15,597 nt of DNA from an uncultured bacterium (GCA_903861235.1 CAIOTP010000237.1:1-15597), one strand, 5' to 3'. Positions 1 through 6,808 are shown, counted from the stretch's first letter. Program-made: numbers and translations. The notes: generated by a model not told the origin, from the letters alone.

Positions 1-326
1 CCGGCCGCATCAAGGAGATGCTGATCATCTCCGGCGAGAACGTCTTCCCGCGGGAGATCGAGGAGGTGCTCAACCGGCATCCCTCGGTGAAGGACTCGGC
101 CGTCATCGGCATGCAGGATCCGGCCCGCGGCGAGCTGCCGCTGGCGTTCGTGGAGCTGCACGAAGGTCAGGACTTCGATCCCACGGCGCTGCAGCACCAT
201 TGCCGAAGCGTGCTTCCGCCCTACAAGGTGCCCCGAGAGATCCGACGCCGGGCCGCGCTTCCGCGCAACCCGACCGGCAAGATCATGAGGCGGGCGCTCG
301 ATCCGCAGACGCCCAGCGAGAGCTGA
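1..326 (+). CDS. AMP-forming acyl-CoA synthetase, C-terminal end (5' truncated by window)
   Basis: This is the last 107 codons of an ANL-superfamily adenylating enzyme; the reading frame runs open from the window edge (first full codon at base 3). The first visible residues, GRIKEMLIISGENVFPREIE, are the hinge/C-terminal-domain motif of acyl-CoA synthetases. Near the end the segment PRNPTGKIMRR contains the conserved catalytic lysine of the PTGK motif, used in the adenylation half reaction (carboxylate + ATP to acyl-AMP + PPi, then CoA thioester). The protein ends 13 residues after that motif, a normal length. The substrate (fatty, aromatic or other acid) cannot be judged because the N-terminal domain is outside the window. 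It converges on the next gene with a 9-nt gap, with no room for a separate terminator. The family call is firm; the specific enzyme is not. Confidence 0.9.
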   Translation, partial: GRIKEMLIISGENVFPREIEEVLNRHPSVKDSAVIGMQDPARGELPLAFVELHEGQDFDPTALQHHCRSVLPPYKVPREIRRRAALPRNPTGKIMRRALDPQTPSES

Positions 327-335
327 GGGTCCGGA

Positions 336-2120
336 TCAGCCGCAGGGGCCGAAGAGCACCAGCAGCGACCCGATGTCCGCGGCATCCACCGAGCCCGAGC
401 CGTCCAGGTCCGCGGGGCCGCCGGCGGAGCCGAAGAGCGTGAGCATGGAGCCGATGTCGGCGGCGTCGACGGTGCCCGAGCCATCCAGGTCGCCCGGACA
501 GCAGGTGGAGCCGTCGGGCATGCTGATGCGGAGCGTGCCGACGCCGCGCTCGTTGGCCACGCCGCTGACGCGGATCAGGTAGTCCTGCTCGCAAGACGCC
601 AGGAAGGTCAGGCGGCTGCCTCGGGCTGGATCGCAGAACGGGCTGTCATCGGCGCACGCGACCGGGGTGGTGCCGCCGCAGGCCCCCAGGAAGATCTGCA
701 GCCGGGTGTCCCACACCGCACCGCACAGATCCAGCTGGCACTCGCCGGCGCGCGAGGGTTGCCAGCGGAACCAGACATCCCGGTTCGAGTCCGCGCCCGC
801 CACGCGGCAGCCTTCGGGCACGGCGCCGCCGTCCTTGGTGGCTCCCACCGTGGTCAGAGCCCAGGCACCCTCGGTGACCCGCCGGGCATCGGCACAGGCG
901 TCGTTGGAGGGGGCTGGCGCACCGCAGGTCTCGTCGGCCACCAGCACGCACGCGTCGTCCCAGCCGATGTCACAGCAGTCCGGCAGAAGGGCGCAGGTGG
1001 TCGCGCAGCAGGCCGCATCCACGCAGCCTGCGGTGACGTGCGGCACGAAGCAGTCGCCGGCTCCTGCGCCGCAGGGGTCGCCGCACTTGGCGTCCGTCTC
1101 CACGCGCAGGCGGTAGCGGCCCTGCGTGCAATCCGTGGCGGTGCTGGCGATGGCGCCGTCGCTGCCGCGGGCGACCACGATCCACCAGCTGACCGGCTCC
1201 AGGCAGGTCCAGGCCTTGAGGGTTCCGCAGCCCGTGGAGTTGACCGTGAGTCGGGATCCCGAGGGCAGCACCGAGGCCGCGCTGTTGGCGGGCACCACGG
1301 CGGCGAACATGGGGGCTGCGGCGGTGAAGAACAGGCGAAGCTTGACCAGGCCGTCGCTGTCGCTGTCCAGGCCCTGCAGGTTGACCAGGTACACATCCAC
1401 GTCGTTCAGCGACGTCGTGACGGTGAGCCGGCCGCACAGATCCTTGTCTCGAAGCATGGTCTGCGGGATGCCCGCGGGGGAACCGGGTCGGAACACGGGA
1501 TCGTTGGTCCGGCTGCCGCAGGTCTCGATCTCCTGCGATGCGCCGGTCGGGCAGCCCGGGTCGCAGGTGGACACGCACAGGGTCTGGGCCAGCGAGACGC
1601 AGAAGTTGTCCCACGCGGTGGTGCAGCAGGGGGTCCAGGTGGCGCACACCTGGTCGCAGCAGGCGGCGTCGCTGCAGGCCGGAGTGGGGTGCGGGGTCGA
1701 GCAGCTGCCGGCGTTCGGATCACCGCAGGGCACCGGGCCGCTGCCCTCGCAGATGAGCTGGGCCAGCGAGGCGCAGTTCACGTCCCACTCCACGCTGCAG
1801 CAGTAGTTGTCCTCGGCGCAGACGTCGTCGCAGCAGGTGGCGTCCGCACAACCCTTCTTGGCGTGAGGAAGCACGCAGCTCTCCGGGGTGGAGCCACATC
1901 CTTCGCAGGCGAACTGGGCCTCCGTGGCACAGGCGGCGTCCCAGGCCACCGTGCAGCACTCCGGCAGGTTGACGCACACCGCCGCCGAGCAGAGCTCGCT
2001 GGAGCATCTCGGCGTGGACCGGACCTCCAGACAGTTGTTCTGGGCCAGGGCCGGCAGGCAACACAGCAGCAGGGCGAAGCCGGCCGCCCATCGGCGGAGC
2101 AGGGCGTGGGGCAGGGTCAC
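336..2120 (-). CDS. Secreted cysteine-rich protein, four nine-Cys modules, PPC-like domains, dockerin-like tail (594 aa)
   Basis: I do not recognise a function. The start is a GTG at 2120: an in-frame TAG lies only four codons upstream, so no longer N-terminus is possible. Residues 1-26 are a Sec signal peptide (RR, hydrophobic core, PALA cleavage site). Four 45-residue cysteine modules follow, at about 28-72, 80-124, 138-182 and 355-399, with pattern C-x8-C-x4-CC-x3-C-x5-CC-x7-C-x7-C and a conserved WD; the first copy lacks the ninth cysteine. Residues 183-354 and about 405-535 look like beta-sandwich domains resembling bacterial pre-peptidase C-terminal (PPC) domains (DVDVYLV, DVWFRWQP, WDTRLQIF, YLIRVSG). 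Residues 541-594 are two dockerin-like Ca-loops ending FGPCG. The gene upstream (406 aa) has the same architecture, so the two are probably tandem paralogues. There is no Shine-Dalgarno site; a -10 hexamer sits 6 nt before the GTG. Confidence 0.85.
   Translation of the reverse strand: MTLPHALLRRWAAGFALLLCCLPALAQNNCLEVRSTPRCSSELCSAAVCVNLPECCTVAWDAACATEAQFACEGCGSTPESCVLPHAKKGCADATCCDDVCAEDNYCCSVEWDVNCASLAQLICEGSGPVPCGDPNAGSCSTPHPTPACSDAACCDQVCATWTPCCTTAWDNFCVSLAQTLCVSTCDPGCPTGASQEIETCGSRTNDPVFRPGSPAGIPQTMLRDKDLCGRLTVTTSLNDVDVYLVNLQGLDSDSDGLVKLRLFFTAAAPMFAAVVPANSAASVLPSGSRLTVNSTGCGTLKAWTCLEPVSWWIVVARGSDGAIASTATDCTQGRYRLRVETDAKCGDPCGAGAGDCFVPHVTAGCVDAACCATTCALLPDCCDIGWDDACVLVADETCGAPAPSNDACADARRVTEGAWALTTVGATKDGGAVPEGCRVAGADSNRDVWFRWQPSRAGECQLDLCGAVWDTRLQIFLGACGGTTPVACADDSPFCDPARGSRLTFLASCEQDYLIRVSGVANERGVGTLRISMPDGSTCCPGDLDGSGTVDAADIGSMLTLFGSAGGPADLDGSGSVDAADIGSLLVLFGPCG
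339..500 (-). repeat. Dockerin-like tandem Ca-loop tail (594-aa protein)
   Basis: Two loops, DLDGSGTVDAAD and DLDGSGSVDAAD, carry acidic or hydroxyl residues at positions 1, 3, 5, 7, 9 and 12 as in EF-hand/dockerin calcium sites, each followed by IGS-hydrophobic. Equivalent tails are encoded at 2167-2337, 4602-4769, 5587-5754 and 7767-7946, always at the extreme C-terminus. Confidence 0.8.
924..2039 (-). repeat. Nine-cysteine modules, copies 1-4
   Basis: Four 45-residue modules are encoded at 1905-2039, 1749-1883, 1575-1709 and 924-1058. The cysteine pattern C-x8-C-x4-CC-x3-C-x5-CC-x7-C-x7-C is kept without any length change; Trp-Asp three residues before the eighth Cys is invariant. Copy 1 has Ser in place of the second Cys of the first pair. 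I know of no named family for this module. Confidence 0.8.
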
Positions 2121-2126
2121 GGAGCC

Positions 2127-2154
2127 AGTCTAACTCTCCAAGCTTCTCGGACAA
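2127..2154 (-). promoter_or_regulatory. Predicted promoter for the 594-aa gene, leaderless geometry
   Basis: On the minus strand a -35-like TTGTCC (2149-2154) and a -10-like TAGACT (2127-2132) are separated by 16 nt. The -10 ends only 6 nt before the GTG start at 2120, so transcription would begin at or next to the start codon. It occupies most of the 43-nt gap behind the 406-aa gene, which suggests this gene can be transcribed on its own. The same TTGTsC-N16-TAGACT arrangement occurs at 11006-11033. Confidence 0.45.
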
Positions 2155-2163
2155 AATTCTCCA

Positions 2164-3384
2164 TCACAGGATTCCTGGACAAGGTCCGATCAGGATGAGC
2201 AGAAGTCCGAGATCTCCGGCATCGACCATGCCGCTCTCGTCCAGGTCGGCCTCCGCCATGTCGGTTCCGAAGGCCACCAGCAGCGATCCGATGTCCGCGG
2301 CGGTCACCTGGCCGTCCAGATCCAGGTCGCCCGGGCAACGGGCGTCGGTCATCTGGGGAAGGATCTTCAGCACACCGGTGCCGCCGTGTCCCCACCCACC
2401 CAGGCGGATCAACACCGTCTCGCCCGCCTGCAAGGCCAGGTTCACCTGGGCCGCGTCGCCGGCACAGGCATCGTCGCTGCAGGCCATGGGCAGGTCCGAG
2501 CCCGGCTGGTACAGGGCCAGACGGGTGTCCCACGGCGAAGAGCCGCAGGTCCCGATGGTCCACCAGGTGCTGCGTGGGGGATCGAACAGGAACCACAGAT
2601 CGTTCGACAGGGCCAGACCGGAGCCTTCGTCACACCAGGCGGGCAGGGGATCCGGATCGGTGGACGCCTCCGCGGAATCGAAATTCCAGGAACCCTCGCC
2701 CACCGGAAGGGCCTGCATGCGTCGATCGTTGTCGGGGGGGTTGGGTGCGCATGGCTGCCGGGAGACGCGAAGGGTGTAACTGCTCCGGGCATCGCCACAT
2801 GCCAGCGGCTCGAAGAGAAGTGATCGCACCACCACGCGGTAGCTGCCGGCGGGAAGGCAGGCGTGGATCGTGGTGGGGCAGCCATCAGGGCCGTCCGCAT
2901 GCACGGTGGGTGGGCACGCGGCATCCACCAGAGCCGCGCCGATCGGCCCCTGGCTCCAGCACTCCACCTGCACATGCGTGGGCTGGTCCAACTCCAGGGC
3001 GTACCAGTCCACATCGCGTTCCAGGTCCGAAGCCCACAGGGTGCCGTGCAGGAGCTGATCCCATGGCAGGGTGGGCGGCGTGCCCGGTGTGGGGCCGCAG
3101 GGATCGCCGGCCTGCGTGCCGCATGGCTCGGTCTCCTGGATGGACGCCGAGGGCGGGATGCAGGCCGAGTCCGATCGGCACGCGGCGCAGAGCACGCCGG
3201 CCTCGGCGGCGCAGCGCTGGTCCCATTGCGCCAAGCAGCACCAGGGATCGACCGCGCAGACGGCGTCCGCGCAGCCCTGCTGTTCGCAACCGGCCGCCGA
3301 TCCTGGCGTGCAGCAAGGGGACTGGGCGCTGGCCATGACGGTGATCAGGGTGAAGAGCAAGCCGGTGAAGGACGTCTTTCGCAT
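2164..3384 (-). CDS. Secreted cysteine-rich protein with PPC-like domains and dockerin-like tail (406 aa)
   Basis: Function unknown. The frame stays open 184 codons upstream, but the ATG at 3384 is chosen because it is preceded by GGAGG (3391-3395) at a 6-nt spacing and begins a clear signal peptide (residues 1-20, MRKTSFTG...VMASA, cleavage before Q21). The upstream extension would overlap the peroxiredoxin gene antisense. One cysteine module (about 22-66) follows the signal peptide with the same cysteine spacing as in the neighbour, except that the second Cys of the first pair is Ala. Residues about 103-208 (DVDWYALELDQP..., SYRVVVRS) and 218-345 (NDLWFLFDPP, WDTRLALYQPG, TVLIRLGG) look like PPC-type beta domains. 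Residues 350-406 are two dockerin-like loops; the second is degenerate (DLDESGMVDAGDLGLLL) with a GPCPGIL end. It shares its architecture with the 594-aa protein downstream, likely by duplication and module gain. Confidence 0.85.
   Translation of the reverse strand: MRKTSFTGLLFTLITVMASAQSPCCTPGSAAGCEQQGCADAVCAVDPWCCLAQWDQRCAAEAGVLCAACRSDSACIPPSASIQETEPCGTQAGDPCGPTPGTPPTLPWDQLLHGTLWASDLERDVDWYALELDQPTHVQVECWSQGPIGAALVDAACPPTVHADGPDGCPTTIHACLPAGSYRVVVRSLLFEPLACGDARSSYTLRVSRQPCAPNPPDNDRRMQALPVGEGSWNFDSAEASTDPDPLPAWCDEGSGLALSNDLWFLFDPPRSTWWTIGTCGSSPWDTRLALYQPGSDLPMACSDDACAGDAAQVNLALQAGETVLIRLGGWGHGGTGVLKILPQMTDARCPGDLDLDGQVTAADIGSLLVAFGTDMAEADLDESGMVDAGDLGLLLILIGPCPGIL
3187..3321 (-). repeat. Nine-cysteine module, single copy in the 406-aa protein
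   Basis: One 45-residue module directly follows the signal peptide. Cysteine spacing is identical to the copies in the 594-aa and 1049-aa proteins, but the second Cys of the first pair is Ala and an extra Cys follows the first one. Confidence 0.75.
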
Positions 3385-3615
3385 GGGTGACCTCCGATGC
3401 GGTGCACGATCCCGTGGTCCGAGGCCCCTCGACCCACTTGCGGCCTTTTTTCCATCCCTTTGCCGTCGACCCGTCGCTTGTCCACAAGACATCCCCGCAC
3501 CGGGGTCGCGATTCCCGGAACCGCCTCTCCGGGAAGGCCGCGGCCGAGCGGGCCTGCCTGATAGGTTTCCCGGTTCGCCGGCCTGCACGGCCGTGCGCCA
3601 ACAAGGAGAACACCC
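3385..3615. promoter_or_regulatory. Divergent intergenic region with several inverted repeats
   Basis: This 231-nt region separates the 406-aa secreted protein gene (-) from the peroxiredoxin gene (+). It holds CTTGT-CC-ACAAG (3477-3488), the perfect 8-bp inverted repeat TTCCCGGA-N8-TCCGGGAA (3512-3535) and the perfect 12-bp palindrome GCACGGCCGTGC (3585-3596), the last lying just before the peroxiredoxin ribosome-binding site. I see no good -35/-10 pair; TAGGTT at 3562-3567 (+) is the best -10-like hexamer for the peroxiredoxin. A role in regulating one or both genes is inference only. Confidence 0.35.
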
Positions 3616-4083
3616 ATGTCCGTCGCCGTCGGAACCAAGGCCCCCGTCTTCACGCTCCCTTCCAAGCCCGGAAGTCCGGTCGACCTGTCGGCCCACCTCG
3701 GCCGCCGCAAGACGGTGCTCCTGTTCTTCCCCCTCGCCTTCAGTCCGGTCTGTCAGGTGGAGATGTGCACCTTCCGCGACGGCTGGTCCAAGTGGCAGGG
3801 TCTGGGCTGCGACGTGTTCGGGGTGAGCGTCGACTCGCCCTTCGTGGTGGACAAGTTCCGCGAGATGGAGAAGATTCCCTTCCCGCTGCTGAGCGACTTC
3901 AACAAGGATGTGGCCCGTCAGTACGGCGCCCTGCACGAGGACCTCATGGGCCTCAAGGGGGTGGCCAAGCGTGCGGCCTTCGTGGTCGACGCTTCGGGCG
4001 TGATCCGCTACGCCTGGGTCAGCGACGATCCCCGCGTGCAGGTGGATTTCGAGGCGATCGAGAAGGCGGTGAAGGCTTGCTGA
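3616..4083 (+). CDS. Peroxiredoxin, AhpE/Bcp-like thioredoxin-fold peroxidase
   Basis: This is a 155-aa AhpC/TSA-family peroxidase that would reduce hydrogen peroxide or organic hydroperoxides through a cysteine sulfenate intermediate. The active-site motif PxxxSxxC is seen as PLAFSPVC, with peroxidatic Cys46 and Ser43 in the usual Thr position; Arg119 in KRAAFVVD is the likely conserved active-site arginine. Cys51, five residues after Cys46, is a possible resolving cysteine as in atypical 2-Cys Bcp-like enzymes, and Cys155 is the very last residue, so the resolving cysteine cannot be decided here. There is no signal peptide, so it is predicted cytoplasmic. AAGGAG (3602-3607) lies 8 nt before the ATG. 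Its 3' end overlaps the next gene by 7 nt, which implies co-transcription and translational coupling. The family is certain; the AhpE versus Bcp assignment is tentative. Confidence 0.93.
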   Translation: MSVAVGTKAPVFTLPSKPGSPVDLSAHLGRRKTVLLFFPLAFSPVCQVEMCTFRDGWSKWQGLGCDVFGVSVDSPFVVDKFREMEKIPFPLLSDFNKDVARQYGALHEDLMGLKGVAKRAAFVVDASGVIRYAWVSDDPRVQVDFEAIEKAVKAC

Positions 4084-4592
4084 GTCGGCTCGGGCCCGTG
4101 CTGCTGGTCGCCGTGGCGGCCTGCGACGCGGATCACGGACCGTCCGCCGATCTGGCCGCCGCCCGCAGCAGCCAGGAGATGGGCGTGGTCACGCACCGTG
4201 TGAGCGGGCTGGCCACCGAGACGGCCACCAGCGCCACCGATCGACCGGTGGAGGGGCGTGTGCTGCAGCTGGAGGGTTCGCGCGAGGTCCGCGTGCCCAT
4301 GGGCCAGCTGCTCCGCATCGAACTGCAGGCGAACGCGGGCACCGGCTACGTGTGGCGGTGCCGCCCGCCGGCGGAGGCGGTGGTGAAGCAGCTGGGCGAG
4401 CCCAGTTCGCGGCCCATCGACCGCGGCGTGCTTGGCGGCCGGCTGCTCTGGATCCTGACCTTCGAGCCGGTCCAGCCCGGCACCAGCATGCTGGCCTTCG
4501 AGCTGGTTCGGCCCTGGGAGAAGGGGGTGGCTCCAGCGAAGACGGCGGAGGTCACCGTGCATGTGGGTGCCGCGGCGGCCCCGGAACCCTGA
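4077..4592 (+). CDS. Chagasin/ICP-type (I42) cysteine-protease inhibitor, predicted lipoprotein
   Basis: This predicted 171-aa protein carries the three loop signatures of chagasin-family inhibitors of papain-like cysteine proteases: NAGTGYVW (residues 86-93, equivalent to NPTTGY), GVLGG (117-121, the GxxG loop) and RPWEK (145-149, the RPW loop), in the right order and spacing. In this family the loops wedge into the protease active cleft. The start is inferred: the frame has no ATG or GTG nearby that keeps the N-terminus, and a TTG at 4077 gives MLSRLGPVLLVAVAAC, a short lipoprotein signal with lipobox VAAC (Cys16). The predicted mature protein would therefore be membrane-anchored outside the cytoplasm, with residues 17-60 as a linker. 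A GTG at 4098 is the alternative start but would break the signal. The TTG lies inside the peroxiredoxin gene, 7 nt before its end. It converges on the next gene with a 6-nt gap. Confidence 0.82.
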   Translation: MLSRLGPVLLVAVAACDADHGPSADLAAARSSQEMGVVTHRVSGLATETATSATDRPVEGRVLQLEGSREVRVPMGQLLRIELQANAGTGYVWRCRPPAEAVVKQLGEPSSRPIDRGVLGGRLLWILTFEPVQPGTSMLAFELVRPWEKGVAPAKTAEVTVHVGAAAAPEP

Positions 4593-4598
4593 TTCGGC

Positions 4599-5549
4599 CT
4601 AAGGACAGACGCCGAACGCCAGCAGAAGAGAGCCGATGTCGCCGGCATCCACCTGGCCGCTGCCGTCCAGGTCCCCGGCGCAGCCGGCATCGCAGGCGCC
4701 GAAGACGAGCAGCAGCGAACCGATGTCGCCGGCGTCCACCGTGCGGTTGCCGTCGAGATCCGCAGGACACGGCGTCAGCGCCGTTCCGGCCAGCACGAAG
4801 GGAAGTTCGAAGGGCCTTCCCTCGCTCGAGCCGGCGACGTAACCCTCGCGTCCCTCGAACCACACGCGGGGGCTGGTGGCGCTTCCGTCGAGCGCGTTCC
4901 GTTGCCGGGCGTTGTGGCTCGCACGAGCCGCCCGCGGCGACACCAGCGGCACGAACACGTTGGCGGACGGGCTGGTGGCTCCCGCGCAGGACCACTCGAT
5001 CCAGTAGCGACCTGGTCCCAGGCGACCGCCATCGGGCAGCCCGTCGAGCGACACCGTGTAGGCGAAAACGGGGCGCAAGGTGGCGGTGCTGGTGACGCTC
5101 TGACGGTGACAGACGAAGGTCCCGGGTCCGGCCGGCAGCACCAGGCTCTGCGCGAGCACGGGTTGCGGGATTTCCGCCGGAGCACCCGGGGACCCGGCGG
5201 AGAAGGGCGTCTCGGTCCAGAGATTCACCCTGACCTGCGTCACGCTGGCCGTGGTCTGGGAGGTCTGGAACGCGTACACGGTCAGGGTGTCCAGATCCCA
5301 GCCTTCCGCCGGCACCTCGAAGTCCTCGGCCAACGAAGTGTCGGTGGCCACGGTGGCCGCCACGCCGGTGGTGGAGAACACGAAGGTGCTCCCCGGCACC
5401 GTGAAACCGTCGCAGTTGCTGATGGGCTGGCCCACGATGCTGCCCGTGCCTCCTGTGGGCGAGGTGACCAGCGGTCCGTTCTGATGAAGCACGCCCGCGT
5501 GGGCGGCCAAGCTCACGGAGAGCACGAGGAGGTCGACGGCGTGACGCAT
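4599..5549 (-). CDS. Secreted protein with dockerin-like tail (316 aa)
   Basis: Function not recognised. A Sec signal peptide covers residues 1-18 (MRHAVDLLVLSVSLAAHA). The body (about 19-258) is beta-rich with few cysteines. It contains AEDFEVPAEGWDLDTLTVYAFQT-like sequence, a pattern I associate with exported planctomycete proteins with a jelly-roll-like fold, then YWIEWSCAG and a late RVWFEG segment. Residues 261-316 are two dockerin-like loops (DLDGNRTVDAGD and DLDGSGQVDAGD, each followed by IGSLLL), ending FGVCP. The ATG at 5549 is fixed by an in-frame TAG five codons upstream; there is no Shine-Dalgarno site. It follows the 346-aa gene by 34 nt on the same strand, so the two may form an operon, although a -10-like hexamer lies in the gap. 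Unlike the 594, 406 and 1049-aa proteins it has no nine-Cys module. Confidence 0.82.
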   Translation of the reverse strand: MRHAVDLLVLSVSLAAHAGVLHQNGPLVTSPTGGTGSIVGQPISNCDGFTVPGSTFVFSTTGVAATVATDTSLAEDFEVPAEGWDLDTLTVYAFQTSQTTASVTQVRVNLWTETPFSAGSPGAPAEIPQPVLAQSLVLPAGPGTFVCHRQSVTSTATLRPVFAYTVSLDGLPDGGRLGPGRYWIEWSCAGATSPSANVFVPLVSPRAARASHNARQRNALDGSATSPRVWFEGREGYVAGSSEGRPFELPFVLAGTALTPCPADLDGNRTVDAGDIGSLLLVFGACDAGCAGDLDGSGQVDAGDIGSLLLAFGVCP

Positions 5550-5558
5550 GGGGGCGGC

Positions 5559-5564
5559 ATGCTA
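5559..5564 (-). promoter_or_regulatory. -10-like TAGCAT 9 nt before start of the 316-aa gene
   Basis: On the minus strand TAGCAT ends exactly 9 nt before the ATG at 5549, the same spacing seen for three other genes in the window. The -35 region is weak (GTGAAC at a 17-nt spacing). The gene could instead be read from the upstream 346-aa gene. Confidence 0.25.
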
Positions 5565-5583
5565 GGCGGCCGCGGCGAGGCGT

Positions 5584-6624
5584 TCACGGGCAGGGGCCGA
5601 ATCGCACGAGCAGGGCGCCCAGATCCGCTGCAGTGACCGCGTCATCGCCGTCCAGGTCCGCCCGGCAGAGGCCCGAACAGTCGCCGAAGGCCGTCAGCAG
5701 GCTGCCGATGTCCGCCGCATCGCACGTGCCGCTGCCGTCCAGGTCGCCTTCGCAGGCCGGATCGCCCACGCCACGCACGGTGGCGGAGAAGGTTGAGGCC
5801 TGCGTGCCGTCGCTGAAGGTTCCGCTCATGAGCAGGTTCGCCGTGGAGCCCGGGGGCAGCACCGTGGGCAGGGCCAAGGGCACGCCGGTGAACGGCGGCG
5901 GTGCAGGCACCGGTGCCTGCTGCGAATCCTGCGAGCTCCCGGTGAGCACCAGCTGACCGTCCACCATCGCCAGGTGGCCCTGAAGTCGCAGCAGCGCCAC
6001 GCTGGTGCTTTCAAAGGGCATGCCCTGCGTCTGGCCCGCGGCGAGAAGGTTCACCGGCACGTCCAAGGTGAAGTTCCAGCCACCTTCCGCAGCCACGGTG
6101 GCCTGCGTCTGGGCGTCGAGCGTCTGGACCGCACGGGCCGTGGTGAGCGTGCCGTCGCCGTAAGGCACGGACAGGTTGCTCACGCCGAAGAAGGTGGAGT
6201 TCGGACTGATCGTGCGGAAGCTGCCGAAGGTGATGACCAGGTTGGTGGTCAGCGTGCCGGTCCTTCCGTCGAGCAGGTCCAGATCCAGTTCGGCCATGCG
6301 AAGCCTTCCGGACGCCGGGTCGAAGCGTGCGGTGAAGGAGCCCGCGGGGACCGCGTCGGAAATGACCGCATCCGTGCGCACCAGTCCCGAGAAGGGAATG
6401 GCGTTGTTGCCGCTGCCGCCGAAGAGCCCGGGGATGGTGCGTGTGCCCGCGGGATTGGTGGTGGCGTCGTAGTCGCCGATCCAGGTTCCCGCAAGGGGCA
6501 GGTCCACCCGGGTCGACTGGCTGCAGGAGCCCGAGTCGTCGAGCAGGCACGACCAGACCATGTCCTGGGCCCGTGCGGTGGCGGGCAGCAGTCCGAGCAG
6601 CAGGATCATGTGACCAACACGCAT
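5584..6624 (-). CDS. Secreted protein with dockerin-like tail (346 aa)
   Basis: Function not recognised. Residues 1-19 form a Sec signal peptide (MRVGHMILLLGLLPATARA, cleavage before Q20). The mature body (20-288) is rich in Gly, Thr and Ser with alternating hydrophobic residues typical of beta structure: GTWIGDYDATTNPAG, SGRLRMAELDLDLLDG, WNFTLDVPVNLLAAG, GHLAMVDGQLVLTG. A proline-rich stretch (APVPAPPPFTG) precedes a last beta segment. Residues 291-346 are two dockerin-like loops (DLDGSGTCDAAD and DLDGDDAVTAAD) ending FGPCP; the extra Cys inside the first loop is unusual. The ATG at 6624 is used; a second ATG five codons in would also keep the signal peptide. GAGGGAG lies just before the ATG but overlaps the predicted transcription start. 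The 316-aa gene follows by 34 nt. Confidence 0.82.
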   Translation of the reverse strand: MRVGHMILLLGLLPATARAQDMVWSCLLDDSGSCSQSTRVDLPLAGTWIGDYDATTNPAGTRTIPGLFGGSGNNAIPFSGLVRTDAVISDAVPAGSFTARFDPASGRLRMAELDLDLLDGRTGTLTTNLVITFGSFRTISPNSTFFGVSNLSVPYGDGTLTTARAVQTLDAQTQATVAAEGGWNFTLDVPVNLLAAGQTQGMPFESTSVALLRLQGHLAMVDGQLVLTGSSQDSQQAPVPAPPPFTGVPLALPTVLPPGSTANLLMSGTFSDGTQASTFSATVRGVGDPACEGDLDGSGTCDAADIGSLLTAFGDCSGLCRADLDGDDAVTAADLGALLVRFGPCP

Positions 6625-6633
6625 GACTCCCTC

Positions 6634-6661
6634 AGCCTAATGCGGATGCCGGCGGATCCAA
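6634..6661 (-). promoter_or_regulatory. Predicted promoter for the 346-aa gene
   Basis: On the minus strand TTGGAT (6656-6661) and TAGGCT (6634-6639) are separated by 16 nt. The -10 ends 9 nt before the ATG at 6624, so the mRNA leader would be at most a few bases. The 16-nt spacer matches the two other predicted -35/-10 pairs in the window. Confidence 0.45.
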
Positions 6662-6725
6662 GCGGCATTTCCAGGGTTTCCCGGAATCGGCCTCGGGGTG
6701 GCCATCGCCGGCCCCGGTGGCGGAA

Positions 6726-6797
6726 AGCGGGAGACGGGACTTGAACCCGCGACATGCAGCTTGGAAGGCTGCCGCTCTACCACTGAGCTACTCCCGC
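6726..6797 (-). tRNA. tRNA-Gly (anticodon TCC)
   Basis: A complete cloverleaf is visible on the minus strand. The acceptor arms GCGGGAG and CTCCCGC pair perfectly over 7 bp, with a T discriminator. The D arm is GCTC-AGTGGTA-GAGC, the anticodon stem GCAGC/GCTGC encloses the loop CTTCCAA (anticodon TCC, reading GGA), and the T arm is GCGGG-TTCAAGT-CCCGT with one G-T pair. The 3' CCA is not encoded. The small 7-nt D loop and the A-T-rich features fit bacterial tRNA-Gly. Confidence 0.96.
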
Positions 6798-6808
6798 AGA
6801 GGGCGGAC

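Noticed and set aside
759..2198. A 479-codon open frame on the + strand opposite the 594-aa gene
   Set aside because: Low-complexity Gly/Arg/Ala/Val product with no recognisable motif, fully explained as an antisense shadow in GC-rich DNA.
3385..3936. 184-codon N-terminal extension of the 406-aa protein
   Set aside because: It would place the signal peptide internally and run antisense through the peroxiredoxin gene. The ATG at 3384 has a good ribosome-binding site.
3387..4076. Long N-terminal extension of the chagasin-type protein
   Set aside because: It lies in another frame of the peroxiredoxin gene and gives an Arg/Gly/Pro-rich sequence. The lipoprotein signal starts only at 4077.
6679..6687. 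TTCCCGGAA upstream of the 346-aa gene, also present at 3512-3520
   Set aside because: Only a 9-nt match; the second site lacks the paired half found at 3528-3535, so a shared operator is not supported.
6689..6716. Imperfect GC-rich hairpin downstream of tRNA-Gly, considered as its terminator
   Set aside because: The stem is interrupted and no T-tract follows on the minus strand.
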